Source: Bacteroidota bacterium
GTDB taxonomy: Bacteria > Bacteroidota > Bacteroidia > Chitinophagales > Chitinophagaceae
Direction of reading: 5' to 3'
Length of the DNA: 9,527 bases
Assembly: GCA_947447835.1 (NCBI GenBank)
Contig: CANFLP010000071.1
Coordinates: 1-9,527 of the forward strand
The notes under the pieces were generated by a model, which saw only the letters and a program-made list of their open reading frames with translations, did no database searches and was not told the DNA's origin. The position numbers and the translations under genes were made by a program. This document shows positions 1 through 6,656 of the stretch, piece after piece (position 1 is the stretch's first letter; every line of letters begins with the position of its first letter).

Positions 1-16
1 CGTAATGAACCTTCAT
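1..16 (-). CDS. Possible 5' end of a divergent gene, cut by the window edge
   Basis: On the minus strand an ATG at 16-14 opens a frame reading M-K-V-H-Y before the window ends. It lies about 15 bases downstream of the start predicted from a good minus-strand Bacteroidota -7 element at 38-45, a normal leader length for this group. Five residues cannot identify a protein. The N-terminus MKVHY resembles RibF (riboflavin kinase/FAD synthetase) N-termini that I recall from Bacteroidota, but this is only a guess. The ATG could also be chance. Confidence 0.3.
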
Positions 17-30
17 CTATAATTGCTAAA

Positions 31-62
31 TATGGTGCAAATGTAAAACAATTGTACCTTTG
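31..62 (+). promoter_or_regulatory. Candidate purM promoter (Bacteroidota type)
   Basis: The -7 element TACCTTTG at 55-62 matches TAnnTTTG exactly. A -33-like TATG at 31-34 (consensus TTTG) stands 20 bases before it. The predicted transcription start is near 69, giving a leader of about 16 bases to the purM ATG at 85. It interleaves with a minus-strand promoter. Confidence 0.6.
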
Positions 63-71
63 TGCTTCAAA
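38..71 (-). promoter_or_regulatory. Candidate divergent promoter, minus strand
   Basis: Read on the minus strand, 45-38 is TACATTTG, an exact TAnnTTTG element. A TTTG lies at 71-68, 22 bases upstream, slightly longer than the usual 19-21. The predicted start is near 31. It would serve a gene leaving the window to the left and shares its footprint with the purM promoter. Confidence 0.45.
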
Positions 72-84
72 TCTGTTTTATATC

Positions 85-1263
85 ATGTCATTGTATGCTC
101 AACGCGGGGTTTCCGCACAAAAGGAAGAAGTTCACGCAGCTATTCAAAATCTAGACCAAGGGCTCTATCCTAATGCCTTTTGCAAGTTGTATGCCGACTT
201 TTTGGGCGGTCAATCTGACTACATTAATATTATGCATGCAGATGGTGCGGGTACCAAAAGTATCCTTGCTTATATCTATTGGAAAGAAACTGGGGACGCA
301 AGTGTTTGGAAGGGGATTGCACAGGATGCGATTGCTATGAATTTAGACGATTTATTATGTGTAGGGATTTATGATCAAATATTGTTCTCATCTACTATTG
401 ACCGAAACAAATCCGTGATTACAGGCGAGATTTTAAGTCAAGTTATTAATGGCACACAGGACTTTTTTAATACTTTGAAAACTTATGGTGTTAACATTGA
501 ATTTTTAGGTGGAGAAACTGCCGATGTGGGAGATGTGGTAAGAACTATTGCTGTAAATGGAACCATGACAGCCAGATGGCCAAAGTCTAAATTAGTTACC
601 AATGATTTGATTGCACCAGGGCAAGTAATTGTAGGTTTTTCAAGCCATGGCAAGGCCAATTATGAAACCGAGTATAACAGCGGATTAGGAAGTAATGGTT
701 TAACAAGTGCAAGACACGATGTATTAAGTAAAGAATATGCTACTAAGTATCCTGAGACCTTTGAGTCAACCTTGTCGGATAGTGTAGTTTATATAGGAAA
801 GAATAAAGTAAACGATCAATTGGAAATTCCTGGATTTGGAAGCATTTCTGTAGGCAAGTTATTATTAAGTCCAACACGAACTTATGCGCCATTAGTGAAG
901 GCAATTTTAACTGACCATTTTGATGCAGTTAAAGGAATGATACATTGCAGTGGGGGTGGACAGACCAAGTGTATGAAATACCTTCCTGGTAACATGCGTA
1001 TTGTAAAAGACAATTTTATGGCAATCCCGCCTATCTTTAATTTGATACAGGCTAATTCGGGGGCCAATGCACGTGAAATGTACCAGGTATTTAATATGGG
1101 ACATCGTTTAGAAATATTTACAGATGTCTCTAAAGCTGAAATTTTAATTTCAATAGCAAAAGGCTTAGGTATTGATGCTCAAGTAATTGGAAGGGTTGAA
1201 GACTGTTCAACCAAAGAGCTTGTTTTAAAAGGAGATTTTGGAACGGAAACCTTTAGCTATTAA
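85..1263 (+). CDS. purM: Phosphoribosylformylglycinamidine cyclo-ligase (AIR synthase)
   Basis: PurM closes the imidazole ring of the purine precursor: ATP-dependent conversion of formylglycinamidine ribonucleotide (FGAM) to aminoimidazole ribonucleotide (AIR), a cytosolic step of de novo purine synthesis. The 392-residue product shows the family landmarks: HADGAGTKS at 51-59 (the DGxGTK nucleotide/phosphate motif), MNLDDLLCVG at 85-94, GGETADVGD at 142-150, a GLGSNGLTSARHD segment, and a C-terminal SGGGQTKCMKYLP followed by YQVFNMGHRLEIF. It is longer than the ~345-residue E. coli enzyme but typical of the Bacteroidota form. The frame stays open upstream, with an ATG/ATA-rich stretch from 52. 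The ATG at 85 is preferred because MSLYAQRGVSAQKEEVH matches family N-termini and because the upstream codons overlap the promoter. An FtsE-like gene follows after 50 bases with no terminator, so co-transcription is possible. Confidence 0.88.
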   Translation: MSLYAQRGVSAQKEEVHAAIQNLDQGLYPNAFCKLYADFLGGQSDYINIMHADGAGTKSILAYIYWKETGDASVWKGIAQDAIAMNLDDLLCVGIYDQILFSSTIDRNKSVITGEILSQVINGTQDFFNTLKTYGVNIEFLGGETADVGDVVRTIAVNGTMTARWPKSKLVTNDLIAPGQVIVGFSSHGKANYETEYNSGLGSNGLTSARHDVLSKEYATKYPETFESTLSDSVVYIGKNKVNDQLEIPGFGSISVGKLLLSPTRTYAPLVKAILTDHFDAVKGMIHCSGGGQTKCMKYLPGNMRIVKDNFMAIPPIFNLIQANSGANAREMYQVFNMGHRLEIFTDVSKAEILISIAKGLGIDAQVIGRVEDCSTKELVLKGDFGTETFSY

Positions 1264-1313
1264 TTTTAACCAGTAATAAAAAACGAATACAGTAGTTTAT
1301 AAAATCATTTTAT

Positions 1314-1988
1314 ATGTCAGAATTAGTAGTCAATTTAGAAAACGCCAATATTTATCAAAGTGGAAATCTTATTTTACAAGACGTAAACTTTAAGGTGGAA
1401 AAAGGGGAGTTTGTGTATTTGGTTGGTAAAACGGGTACAGGAAAGAGTAGTTTATTAAAATCCTTATATGGCGAGTTGACCTTAACGGAGGGTATTGGGG
1501 ATGTTGTAGGGTTTAACTTAAAAGATATGACTTGGAAGACCCTGCCTTTTTTAAGACGTAATTTGGGGGTAGTTTTTCAAGATTTTCAATTGTTGACCGA
1601 TAGAAATGTGCATGAAAACCTAAGATTTGTACTAAAAGCAACAGGCTGGCAGGATGAGAAGCTAATTGAACAAAAAATCAATGATGTATTGGCCAAGGTA
1701 GGCCTTCAAAATAAGGGATTTAAAATGACTTTTGAAATGAGTGGTGGAGAGCAACAAAGGGTGGATATTGCCCGTGCTTTACTTAACTCACCAAAATTGA
1801 TCTTAGCAGACGAGCCAACAGGTAGTTTAGACCCTGAAACGAGTGATGAAATCATGCAATTATTGTTTCAAATTGCTAAAGAAGACGGCACCGCAATCGT
1901 TATGGCTACCCACGATTTTATGGTGGTAAACAAGTTTCCAGCTCGTACACTAACAACCGAGGGAGGAAGACTTGTTAGTAAGGCGTAA
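1314..1988 (+). CDS. ftsE: FtsE-type ABC transporter ATP-binding protein
   Basis: This is a single-domain ABC ATPase of 224 residues, the usual FtsE size. All motifs are present: Walker A GKTGTGKS at 38-45, Q-loop at Q89 in GVVFQDFQLL, signature MSGGEQQR at 142-149 (M replaces the usual L), Walker B LILADEP at 162-168 with catalytic E167, D-loop SLD at 171-173 and H-loop H200 in ATHD. The signature is followed by RVDIARALL, where FtsE proteins usually have a small residue or V instead of D151. FtsE works at the inner face of the cytoplasmic membrane with the permease FtsX, relaying ATP hydrolysis to cell-wall hydrolases at the division site. No ftsX lies beside it here, so the partner must be encoded elsewhere. 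LolD/MacB-type ATPases share the same motifs and cannot be fully excluded. ATG at 1314; no Shine-Dalgarno sequence. Probably read from the purM promoter. Confidence 0.8.
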   Translation: MSELVVNLENANIYQSGNLILQDVNFKVEKGEFVYLVGKTGTGKSSLLKSLYGELTLTEGIGDVVGFNLKDMTWKTLPFLRRNLGVVFQDFQLLTDRNVHENLRFVLKATGWQDEKLIEQKINDVLAKVGLQNKGFKMTFEMSGGEQQRVDIARALLNSPKLILADEPTGSLDPETSDEIMQLLFQIAKEDGTAIVMATHDFMVVNKFPARTLTTEGGRLVSKA

Positions 1989-2023
1989 TTTTCCCACAAT
2001 TCGATATAAAATGCCTTTTTTCG

Positions 2024-2054
2024 CTTGATTTCTAGCGTCTTTTTCTTATGTTCG
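2024..2054 (+). promoter_or_regulatory. Candidate smc promoter
   Basis: CTTG at 2024-2027 and TATGTTCG at 2047-2054 (7 of 8 positions of the degenerate TAnnTTTG form) are separated by 19 bases, the preferred spacing. The predicted start is near 2061, about 18 bases before the smc GTG. It lies in the 90-base gap after ftsE, so smc probably has its own transcript. Confidence 0.5.
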
Positions 2055-2078
2055 CAGACATTTTAAAGATCAAAGAAA

Positions 2079-5000
2079 GTGAGACTAAAGTCATTAGAAA
2101 TCAAAGGGTTCAAGAGTTTTGCTGACAAAACTATTGTCAAGTTCGACGAGGGTATTACAGGCATTATTGGACCAAACGGGTGTGGTAAGAGTAATATCAT
2201 CGATAGTATCAGATGGGTTATTGGTGAGCAAAAAATTTCAGCATTAAGAAGTGAGAATTTAGACTCTCTTGTTTTTAACGGAAGTAAAACAAGAAGTGCA
2301 AGTAGTATGGCAGAAGTTACCTTAACTTTTGAAAATACAAAAAATCTATTACCTACCGAATTTAGTACCATATCAGTAACACGCCGTTTTTATAAAAATG
2401 GTGAAAGTGAATATCGTTTGAACGATGTGGCTTGTCGTTTAAAAGACATCCATAATTTATTCATGGATACAGGGGTAAGTACAGACAGTTATGCCATTAT
2501 TGAATTAGGAATGGTGGATGATATTATCAAGGATAAGGATAATAGTCGTCGTCGTATGTTGGAGCAAGCAGCTGGAATTACTATTTACAAAACAAGAAAG
2601 AAAGAAGCGAAGAATAAATTAGATGCTACTGAGCAGGATTTATCTAGAATTGAAGATTTGTTATTTGAAATCAATAACCAATTAAAAACTTTAGAGAATC
2701 AAGCTAAGAAAGCAGAGAAGTATTTTGAAATCAAAAAAGATTATCAAGAAACAGCTATCGAATTGGCTATTGCTAGCTTAGAAGGTTTTAATGTTAGCTA
2801 CAAGGAATTAACTGAGCAACAAGAAACAGAGACTGATAAGAAATTTCATTTAGAAGCTCAGATTGCTTTGGAAGAAGCGGCATTAGAGCAAGACCGTGTT
2901 GTGTTTATTGAAAAGGAGAGAGCGTTGCAAAGCATGCAACATGAGTTTAATGAAAAGGTGGAGGTATTAAGAACTAAACAAAACGAAAAGAATTTAGCTG
3001 CACAACGTTTAAATTATTTGAACGACAAGGAAGCTAGTTTACAAGAATTTTTAGAAAGAGCCGAAGGTCAATTAAAAACAATTGGTGATTCTATTGAGTA
3101 CACTAAGTTGCAAGTAGTTGACGAAGAAAAATTATACAACGATTTCAAAAATAGAGTTGAATCATCTCAAGCAGAGTTAACAAACAAGCGCGCTCAGTTT
3201 GACGATCAACGTTCGGTATTAGATGGCTTACGTCAACAATACGGACAAATTCAAAGAAGTCAGTTTGATGCTGAAAAGAAAGTTGCTGTATCAGATACTT
3301 CAATTCAAAACGTACTAAGAAGCCAGGAACAATTAGAGTCTGAGCAATCACATCGTGAAGCTCAAATTGTAGAATTGACTTCAACTTTAGCTACTAAGGA
3401 AGCTGATCTTGCTTCAAGAAAGGAACATTTAGCAGCATTACAGGAACAACACGAAAAAGCAAAAGCGAGCATTTTTGAAACGCAGGCTCAGTTGGAAGTG
3501 TTAAGAGCTAACTTGGCAGATCAAACCAGAATCTTAGATGCTAAGAAAAATGAATACGATTTATTAAAGAGCTTAGTAGACTCAATGGAAGGATATCCAG
3601 AGAGTGTTAAGTTCTTACATAAGAATACCGGATGGAATCATACAGCACCTATATTGTCGGACATCATGTATGTACAAGAACAATACAGAACTGCTGTAGA
3701 AAATGTATTAGAGCCTTATTTAAACTATTATGTAGTTAAGGATTTAAAAGAGGGTATGCAAGCCGTTCATTTGTTAGACGAGAACAAAAAAGGTAAAGCC
3801 AACTTTTTCTTATTAGATCAATTAAGTGGTGCAAAAGCAGAATCTGCTCCAGCAAATACCATTGCTGCATTATCAGTTATTGAAATAGATCCACAATATG
3901 CCGCATTAGCAAATCATTTGTTAGGCAATGTATTTATTGCAGAGAACGATGCTGCTTTAGAAGCAAATAGTACTGGTGTAATTTTAGAGAAGACTGGTAA
4001 ATATGTTAAGGGTAAGTATACTTTAACGGGAGGTAGCGTAGGTTTATTTGAAGGAAAGAAAATTGGTCGTGCTAAAAATTTAGAGAAATTATTGGAAGAC
4101 ATTCAATCACAAGAAAAAGTGGTGAATGAATTAAAAGCACAAATCCAAGAGCAACACAATTCTGTTTTAGTATTCAATGAGCAATTAAAAGAAAACGAGA
4201 TTCGTTCAACAGAACAATCTATCAATACTTTAATCAACGAAGTTTTTGCAAATAAAAACCGTTTAGAGAACTTGCAGTCTGCGCAAGCGTCTGCAGTAAC
4301 TAAATTAGCTGAATTTGCATCTAAAATTATTGACGAGCATGCAGCGATAGCTGATACACGTATTGCTTTAGAAGCCTTGAATGTTTCTTTACATGAAACA
4401 CAAGCTAAATTAGAAGCCATCGAGTTGGCTTATCAAGCAGCGGAGCAAGCTTACCATTTGGCATCTGGCGAATTCAATGAAATGAATTTACAGTTGACAA
4501 AACAACAAAGCAAAATTGAATCATTACAACAAGAAGTTGTGTTTAAAGAAAATCAATTAAATGATTTACACGCACAAATTCAAAGTAATACTGCACAATT
4601 AACTGAGGCTTCTACAGCTATTGTAGAAAGTAAGGAGCAATTGTTACAAATTGAAGAAGCATTGGTTTTATTGATTAAAACTAAAGAGGAAGAAGAACAA
4701 AAATTAAACGAAGCGGATCAAGCTTATTATACATTACGTAACGATCTTCAAGAAAAAGAAAGTGCAGTAAGATTGCAGATTAAGTCTAAGGAATTAGTAG
4801 ATCAATTGATCAACGAAATCAAGGATAAATTGAACAATCTTAAATTGCAATTGTCTGGAATGAAAGAGCGTTTAAGCGTTGAGTTTAAAGTGGAGTTAGA
4901 AGAAGTGTTGGATAAGGGTCGTCAAACCGAAGAAACTTTAGAAGAGTTACAAGTAAGCGCTGAAAAGATGAAGAAGCGTTTAGAGAATATGGGTGAGGTG

Positions 5001-5597
5001 AATCCTACCGCTATTGAGGCTTACACCGAAATGAAAAAGCGTTATGATTTCATCTTAGAACAAAAGAATGACTTAGTAACTGCTAAGGAAAGTTTATTAC
5101 AAACTATTCAAGAGGTAGAGGCAACAGCAAACCAAGCCTTCTTAGAAACCTACAATACAGCTAGAGAAAACTTCCAAAAAGTATTCAAAGCTTTATTTAC
5201 CGAGGAAGATTCTTGTGACTTAATATTAGTGGATCCAGATAATTTAGCTGAAACTGCAGTAGAGATTGTAGCTAAACCTAAGGGTAAGCGTCCATCTTCT
5301 ATCACACAGTTATCAGGAGGAGAGCGTACTTTAACAGCAACAGCAATGTTGTTTGCGATATACTTAATTAAGCCAGCACCATTCTGTATCCTGGATGAGG
5401 TTGACGCACCGTTGGATGATGCCAACGTAGGCAAGTTTACCCAAATGATTCAGAAGTTCTCTGACAACTCTCAGTTTATTATTGTAACCCACAATAAGCA
5501 AACCATGAGTGCAGTGGATGTAATTTACGGTGTAACCATGCAGGAGCCTGGTGTAAGTAAATTGGTCCCTGTAGACTTTAGAAGCTTAAGTAATTAA
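2079..5597 (+). CDS. smc: Chromosome segregation protein SMC
   Basis: SMC is the ATPase core of the bacterial condensin (SMC-ScpAB), which loops and compacts DNA. The 1172 residues are full length for the family. In order: N-terminal half-head with Walker A GPNGCGKS at 31-38; a first coiled-coil arm (roughly 170-500, rich in E/Q/K/L); a globular hinge of about 505-660, beginning GYPESVKFL and ending with the glycine-rich TLTGGSVG; a returning arm to about 1000; then MGEVNPTAIEAY and the C-terminal half-head with signature LSGGER at 1078-1083 and Walker B ILDEVD at 1104-1109 (catalytic E1107), followed by the VTHN H-loop. The start is GTG at 2079: an in-frame TAA at 2064 excludes anything longer, and the next ATG would remove Walker A. 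The N-terminus MRLKSLEIKGFKSFADKT is canonical. ScpA and ScpB are not in the window. Two hairpins close the transcript. Confidence 0.97.
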   Translation: MRLKSLEIKGFKSFADKTIVKFDEGITGIIGPNGCGKSNIIDSIRWVIGEQKISALRSENLDSLVFNGSKTRSASSMAEVTLTFENTKNLLPTEFSTISVTRRFYKNGESEYRLNDVACRLKDIHNLFMDTGVSTDSYAIIELGMVDDIIKDKDNSRRRMLEQAAGITIYKTRKKEAKNKLDATEQDLSRIEDLLFEINNQLKTLENQAKKAEKYFEIKKDYQETAIELAIASLEGFNVSYKELTEQQETETDKKFHLEAQIALEEAALEQDRVVFIEKERALQSMQHEFNEKVEVLRTKQNEKNLAAQRLNYLNDKEASLQEFLERAEGQLKTIGDSIEYTKLQVVDEEKLYNDFKNRVESSQAELTNKRAQFDDQRSVLDGLRQQYGQIQRSQFDAEKKVAVSDTSIQNVLRSQEQLESEQSHREAQIVELTSTLATKEADLASRKEHLAALQEQHEKAKASIFETQAQLEVLRANLADQTRILDAKKNEYDLLKSLVDSMEGYPESVKFLHKNTGWNHTAPILSDIMYVQEQYRTAVENVLEPYLNYYVVKDLKEGMQAVHLLDENKKGKANFFLLDQLSGAKAESAPANTIAALSVIEIDPQYAALANHLLGNVFIAENDAALEANSTGVILEKTGKYVKGKYTLTGGSVGLFEGKKIGRAKNLEKLLEDIQSQEKVVNELKAQIQEQHNSVLVFNEQLKENEIRSTEQSINTLINEVFANKNRLENLQSAQASAVTKLAEFASKIIDEHAAIADTRIALEALNVSLHETQAKLEAIELAYQAAEQAYHLASGEFNEMNLQLTKQQSKIESLQQEVVFKENQLNDLHAQIQSNTAQLTEASTAIVESKEQLLQIEEALVLLIKTKEEEEQKLNEADQAYYTLRNDLQEKESAVRLQIKSKELVDQLINEIKDKLNNLKLQLSGMKERLSVEFKVELEEVLDKGRQTEETLEELQVSAEKMKKRLENMGEVNPTAIEAYTEMKKRYDFILEQKNDLVTAKESLLQTIQEVEATANQAFLETYNTARENFQKVFKALFTEEDSCDLILVDPDNLAETAVEIVAKPKGKRPSSITQLSGGERTLTATAMLFAIYLIKPAPFCILDEVDAPLDDANVGKFTQMIQKFSDNSQFIIVTHNKQTMSAVDVIYGVTMQEPGVSKLVPVDFRSLSN

Positions 5598-5606
5598 AAA
5601 CAGAAT

Positions 5607-5625
5607 TGCTTAATGAAGCATTTTT
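5607..5625 (+). terminator. Small hairpin after smc, possible first terminator
   Basis: Ten bases after the smc stop, TGCTT (5607-5611) pairs with AAGCA (5616-5620) around a 4-base loop, followed by TTTTT and more T-rich sequence. The 5-bp stem is short, so on its own it would be weak. Confidence 0.4.
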
Positions 5626-5637
5626 AATATTTCTTTT

Positions 5638-5673
5638 CAAAAGTCCCGTTCAAAAGTTCGGGACTTTTGTTTT
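5638..5673 (+). terminator. Rho-independent terminator of smc
   Basis: An 11-bp perfect stem, CAAAAGTCCCG (5638-5648) with CGGGACTTTTG (5659-5669), has a 10-base loop and is followed by TTTT (5670-5673). The strong GC core and T-run are typical. It separates smc from the downstream membrane-protein gene. Confidence 0.85.
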
Positions 5674-5709
5674 AACTCAATTTGATAATAATTAAAATAG
5701 TTCCATTCA

Positions 5710-6126
5710 TTGATCAAGTCCTCCATTATATTATTCATCACCTGTTATTTATTATATCTTCCTTATAGTAGGGAGCCAGACTATATAGACAGCGAGACTG
5801 CGCCAGCTTCCATAGTGGCTCAAGGAGATTCTATTGTAGCGCTGTACAATGAATTTGGAAAACCTTATGTTTTAAAGTTAGATAAGGAAGTGTATGCATC
5901 TAAAATTGGACAACAAACCGAAGTGATCTATGAACTGAGTCATCCCGAAAAGGCAGCTATCAATCAGGTATGGGGTTATTGGTTTATTGGCAAAGAATTG
6001 GCCTGGTCCTTTGGGATATTTGCCGTGTTATTAGGGGTTGCCTTTGCTACAACAAATAAGCCGCATCCAGATGCATTAGCGGAACAGTTAAGTTATAAGG
6101 AAGAGAACAAGTCCAAGTATCAATAA
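5710..6126 (+). CDS. Small two-helix membrane protein, DUF3592-like
   Basis: The 138-residue product has a hydrophobic N-terminal helix (about residues 4-18), a polar middle of about 75 residues, a second helix (about 97-114) and a charged lysine/glutamate tail. The middle contains IVALYNEFGKPYVLKLD, then GQQTEVIYELSHPEKAAIN and a tryptophan-rich turn into the second helix. This pattern of dGk-y-v, G-x-x-v-x-V-x-Y and P-x-x-A-x-I before a final helix is like DUF3592 proteins, whose function is unknown. The middle would sit outside the cytoplasmic membrane. The start is inferred: an in-frame TAG lies at 5698, the only plausible initiator is TTG at 5710, and the frame contains no ATG at all. 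The gene follows the smc terminator without a clear promoter and converges on smpB with a 13-base gap. It looks intact, but the start and family are uncertain. Confidence 0.65.
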   Translation: MIKSSIILFITCYLLYLPYSREPDYIDSETAPASIVAQGDSIVALYNEFGKPYVLKLDKEVYASKIGQQTEVIYELSHPEKAAINQVWGYWFIGKELAWSFGIFAVLLGVAFATTNKPHPDALAEQLSYKEENKSKYQ

Positions 6127-6139
6127 TAATTAAATCTAT

Positions 6140-6604
6140 TTATCTTTTAAGTAGGCGTTTAATCTCTTTGTCAACATCGCGATTTTTAATAGTCTCGCGT
6201 TTGTCAAATTCTTTCTTACCCTTGCCAATGCCAATCTCTAATTTAGCGTAATGTTTTTCATTAAAGAAAATGCGCAATGGAACAATGGTGAAGCCTTTTT
6301 CTTTAACCTTACCTTCAATTTTTTTAAGCTCTCTTTTTTCTAAAAGTAATTTACGATCATGTACTTCAATATGATTATTGGCCGAGCCATGTGAGTAGGC
6401 GTTAATGTATAAACTACGTACCCATAATTCACCTCTATCAAAAAAACAAAAGGAATCATTAAAACTAACTTTGCCTTCTCTTATGGACTTTACTTCTGTT
6501 CCAAGCAATACCATTCCAGCAACATATTTGTCCTCTATGTTGTAATTAAAATAGGCCTGCCTATTGTTTAATTCTTTTGCCGGTAATGCTTTTGTTTTAG
6601 CCAT
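6140..6604 (-). CDS. smpB: SsrA (tmRNA)-binding protein SmpB
   Basis: SmpB binds the tRNA-like part of tmRNA and delivers it to ribosomes stalled on broken mRNA, allowing trans-translation and tagging of the incomplete peptide. The 154-residue protein is of normal length. It has NNRQAYFNYNIEDKYVAGM at 13-31, GTEVKSIREGK at 35-45 (OB-fold core, tmRNA contact), DRKLLL at 83-88, and the C-terminal GKGKKEFDKRE at 127-137 followed by a basic tail ending RLLKR, the part that enters the empty mRNA channel. The ATG at 6602-6604 gives the usual MAK-type N-terminus. No ssrA gene is visible. Its start codon lies directly against the T-run of the accD terminator, so expression should depend on a promoter inside the 52-base accD-smpB gap. 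Confidence 0.95.
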   Translation of the reverse strand: MAKTKALPAKELNNRQAYFNYNIEDKYVAGMVLLGTEVKSIREGKVSFNDSFCFFDRGELWVRSLYINAYSHGSANNHIEVHDRKLLLEKRELKKIEGKVKEKGFTIVPLRIFFNEKHYAKLEIGIGKGKKEFDKRETIKNRDVDKEIKRLLKR

Positions 6605-6634
6605 AAAAAATGTCCCAGTCTTTCGGCTGGGACA
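6605..6634 (-). terminator. accD terminator abutting the smpB start
   Basis: On the minus strand TGTCCCAG (6634-6627) pairs perfectly with CTGGGACA (6618-6611). Inside, after one C/A mismatch, a C-G pair closes a GAAA tetraloop. Six T's (6610-6605) follow and run straight into the smpB ATG. It lies 22 bases beyond the accD stop codon. Confidence 0.85.
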
Positions 6635-6635
6635 A

Positions 6636-6643
6636 CAAAAGTA
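6636..6643 (-). promoter_or_regulatory. Candidate smpB promoter (-7 element)
   Basis: On the minus strand 6643-6636 is TACTTTTG, an exact TAnnTTTG match. No good -33 TTTG is seen at 19-21 bases upstream, where accD ends. The predicted start is near 6629, inside the first arm of the accD terminator hairpin, leaving a leader of about 25 bases. Confidence 0.5.
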
Positions 6644-6656
6644 GTATAAGTAACGC

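Noticed and set aside
1293..1300. TAGTTTAT as an ftsE promoter
   Set aside because: It lacks the final G of TAnnTTTG and has no TTTG upstream at the right spacing; read-through from purM is simpler.
2022..2042. Hairpin CGCT-8 bases-AGCG followed by a T-rich run after ftsE
   Set aside because: A 4-bp stem with an 8-base loop is too weak for a terminator, and it overlaps the better-supported smc promoter.
4103..4420. Long open frame on the minus strand inside smc
   Set aside because: It lies wholly within the smc coiled-coil coding region, and its cysteine/serine/alanine-rich translation is what the antisense of Glu/Gln/Ala/Leu codons gives. Similar minus-strand frames at 2063-2371, 3145-3384, 3914-4102 and 5150-5434 are rejected for the same reason.
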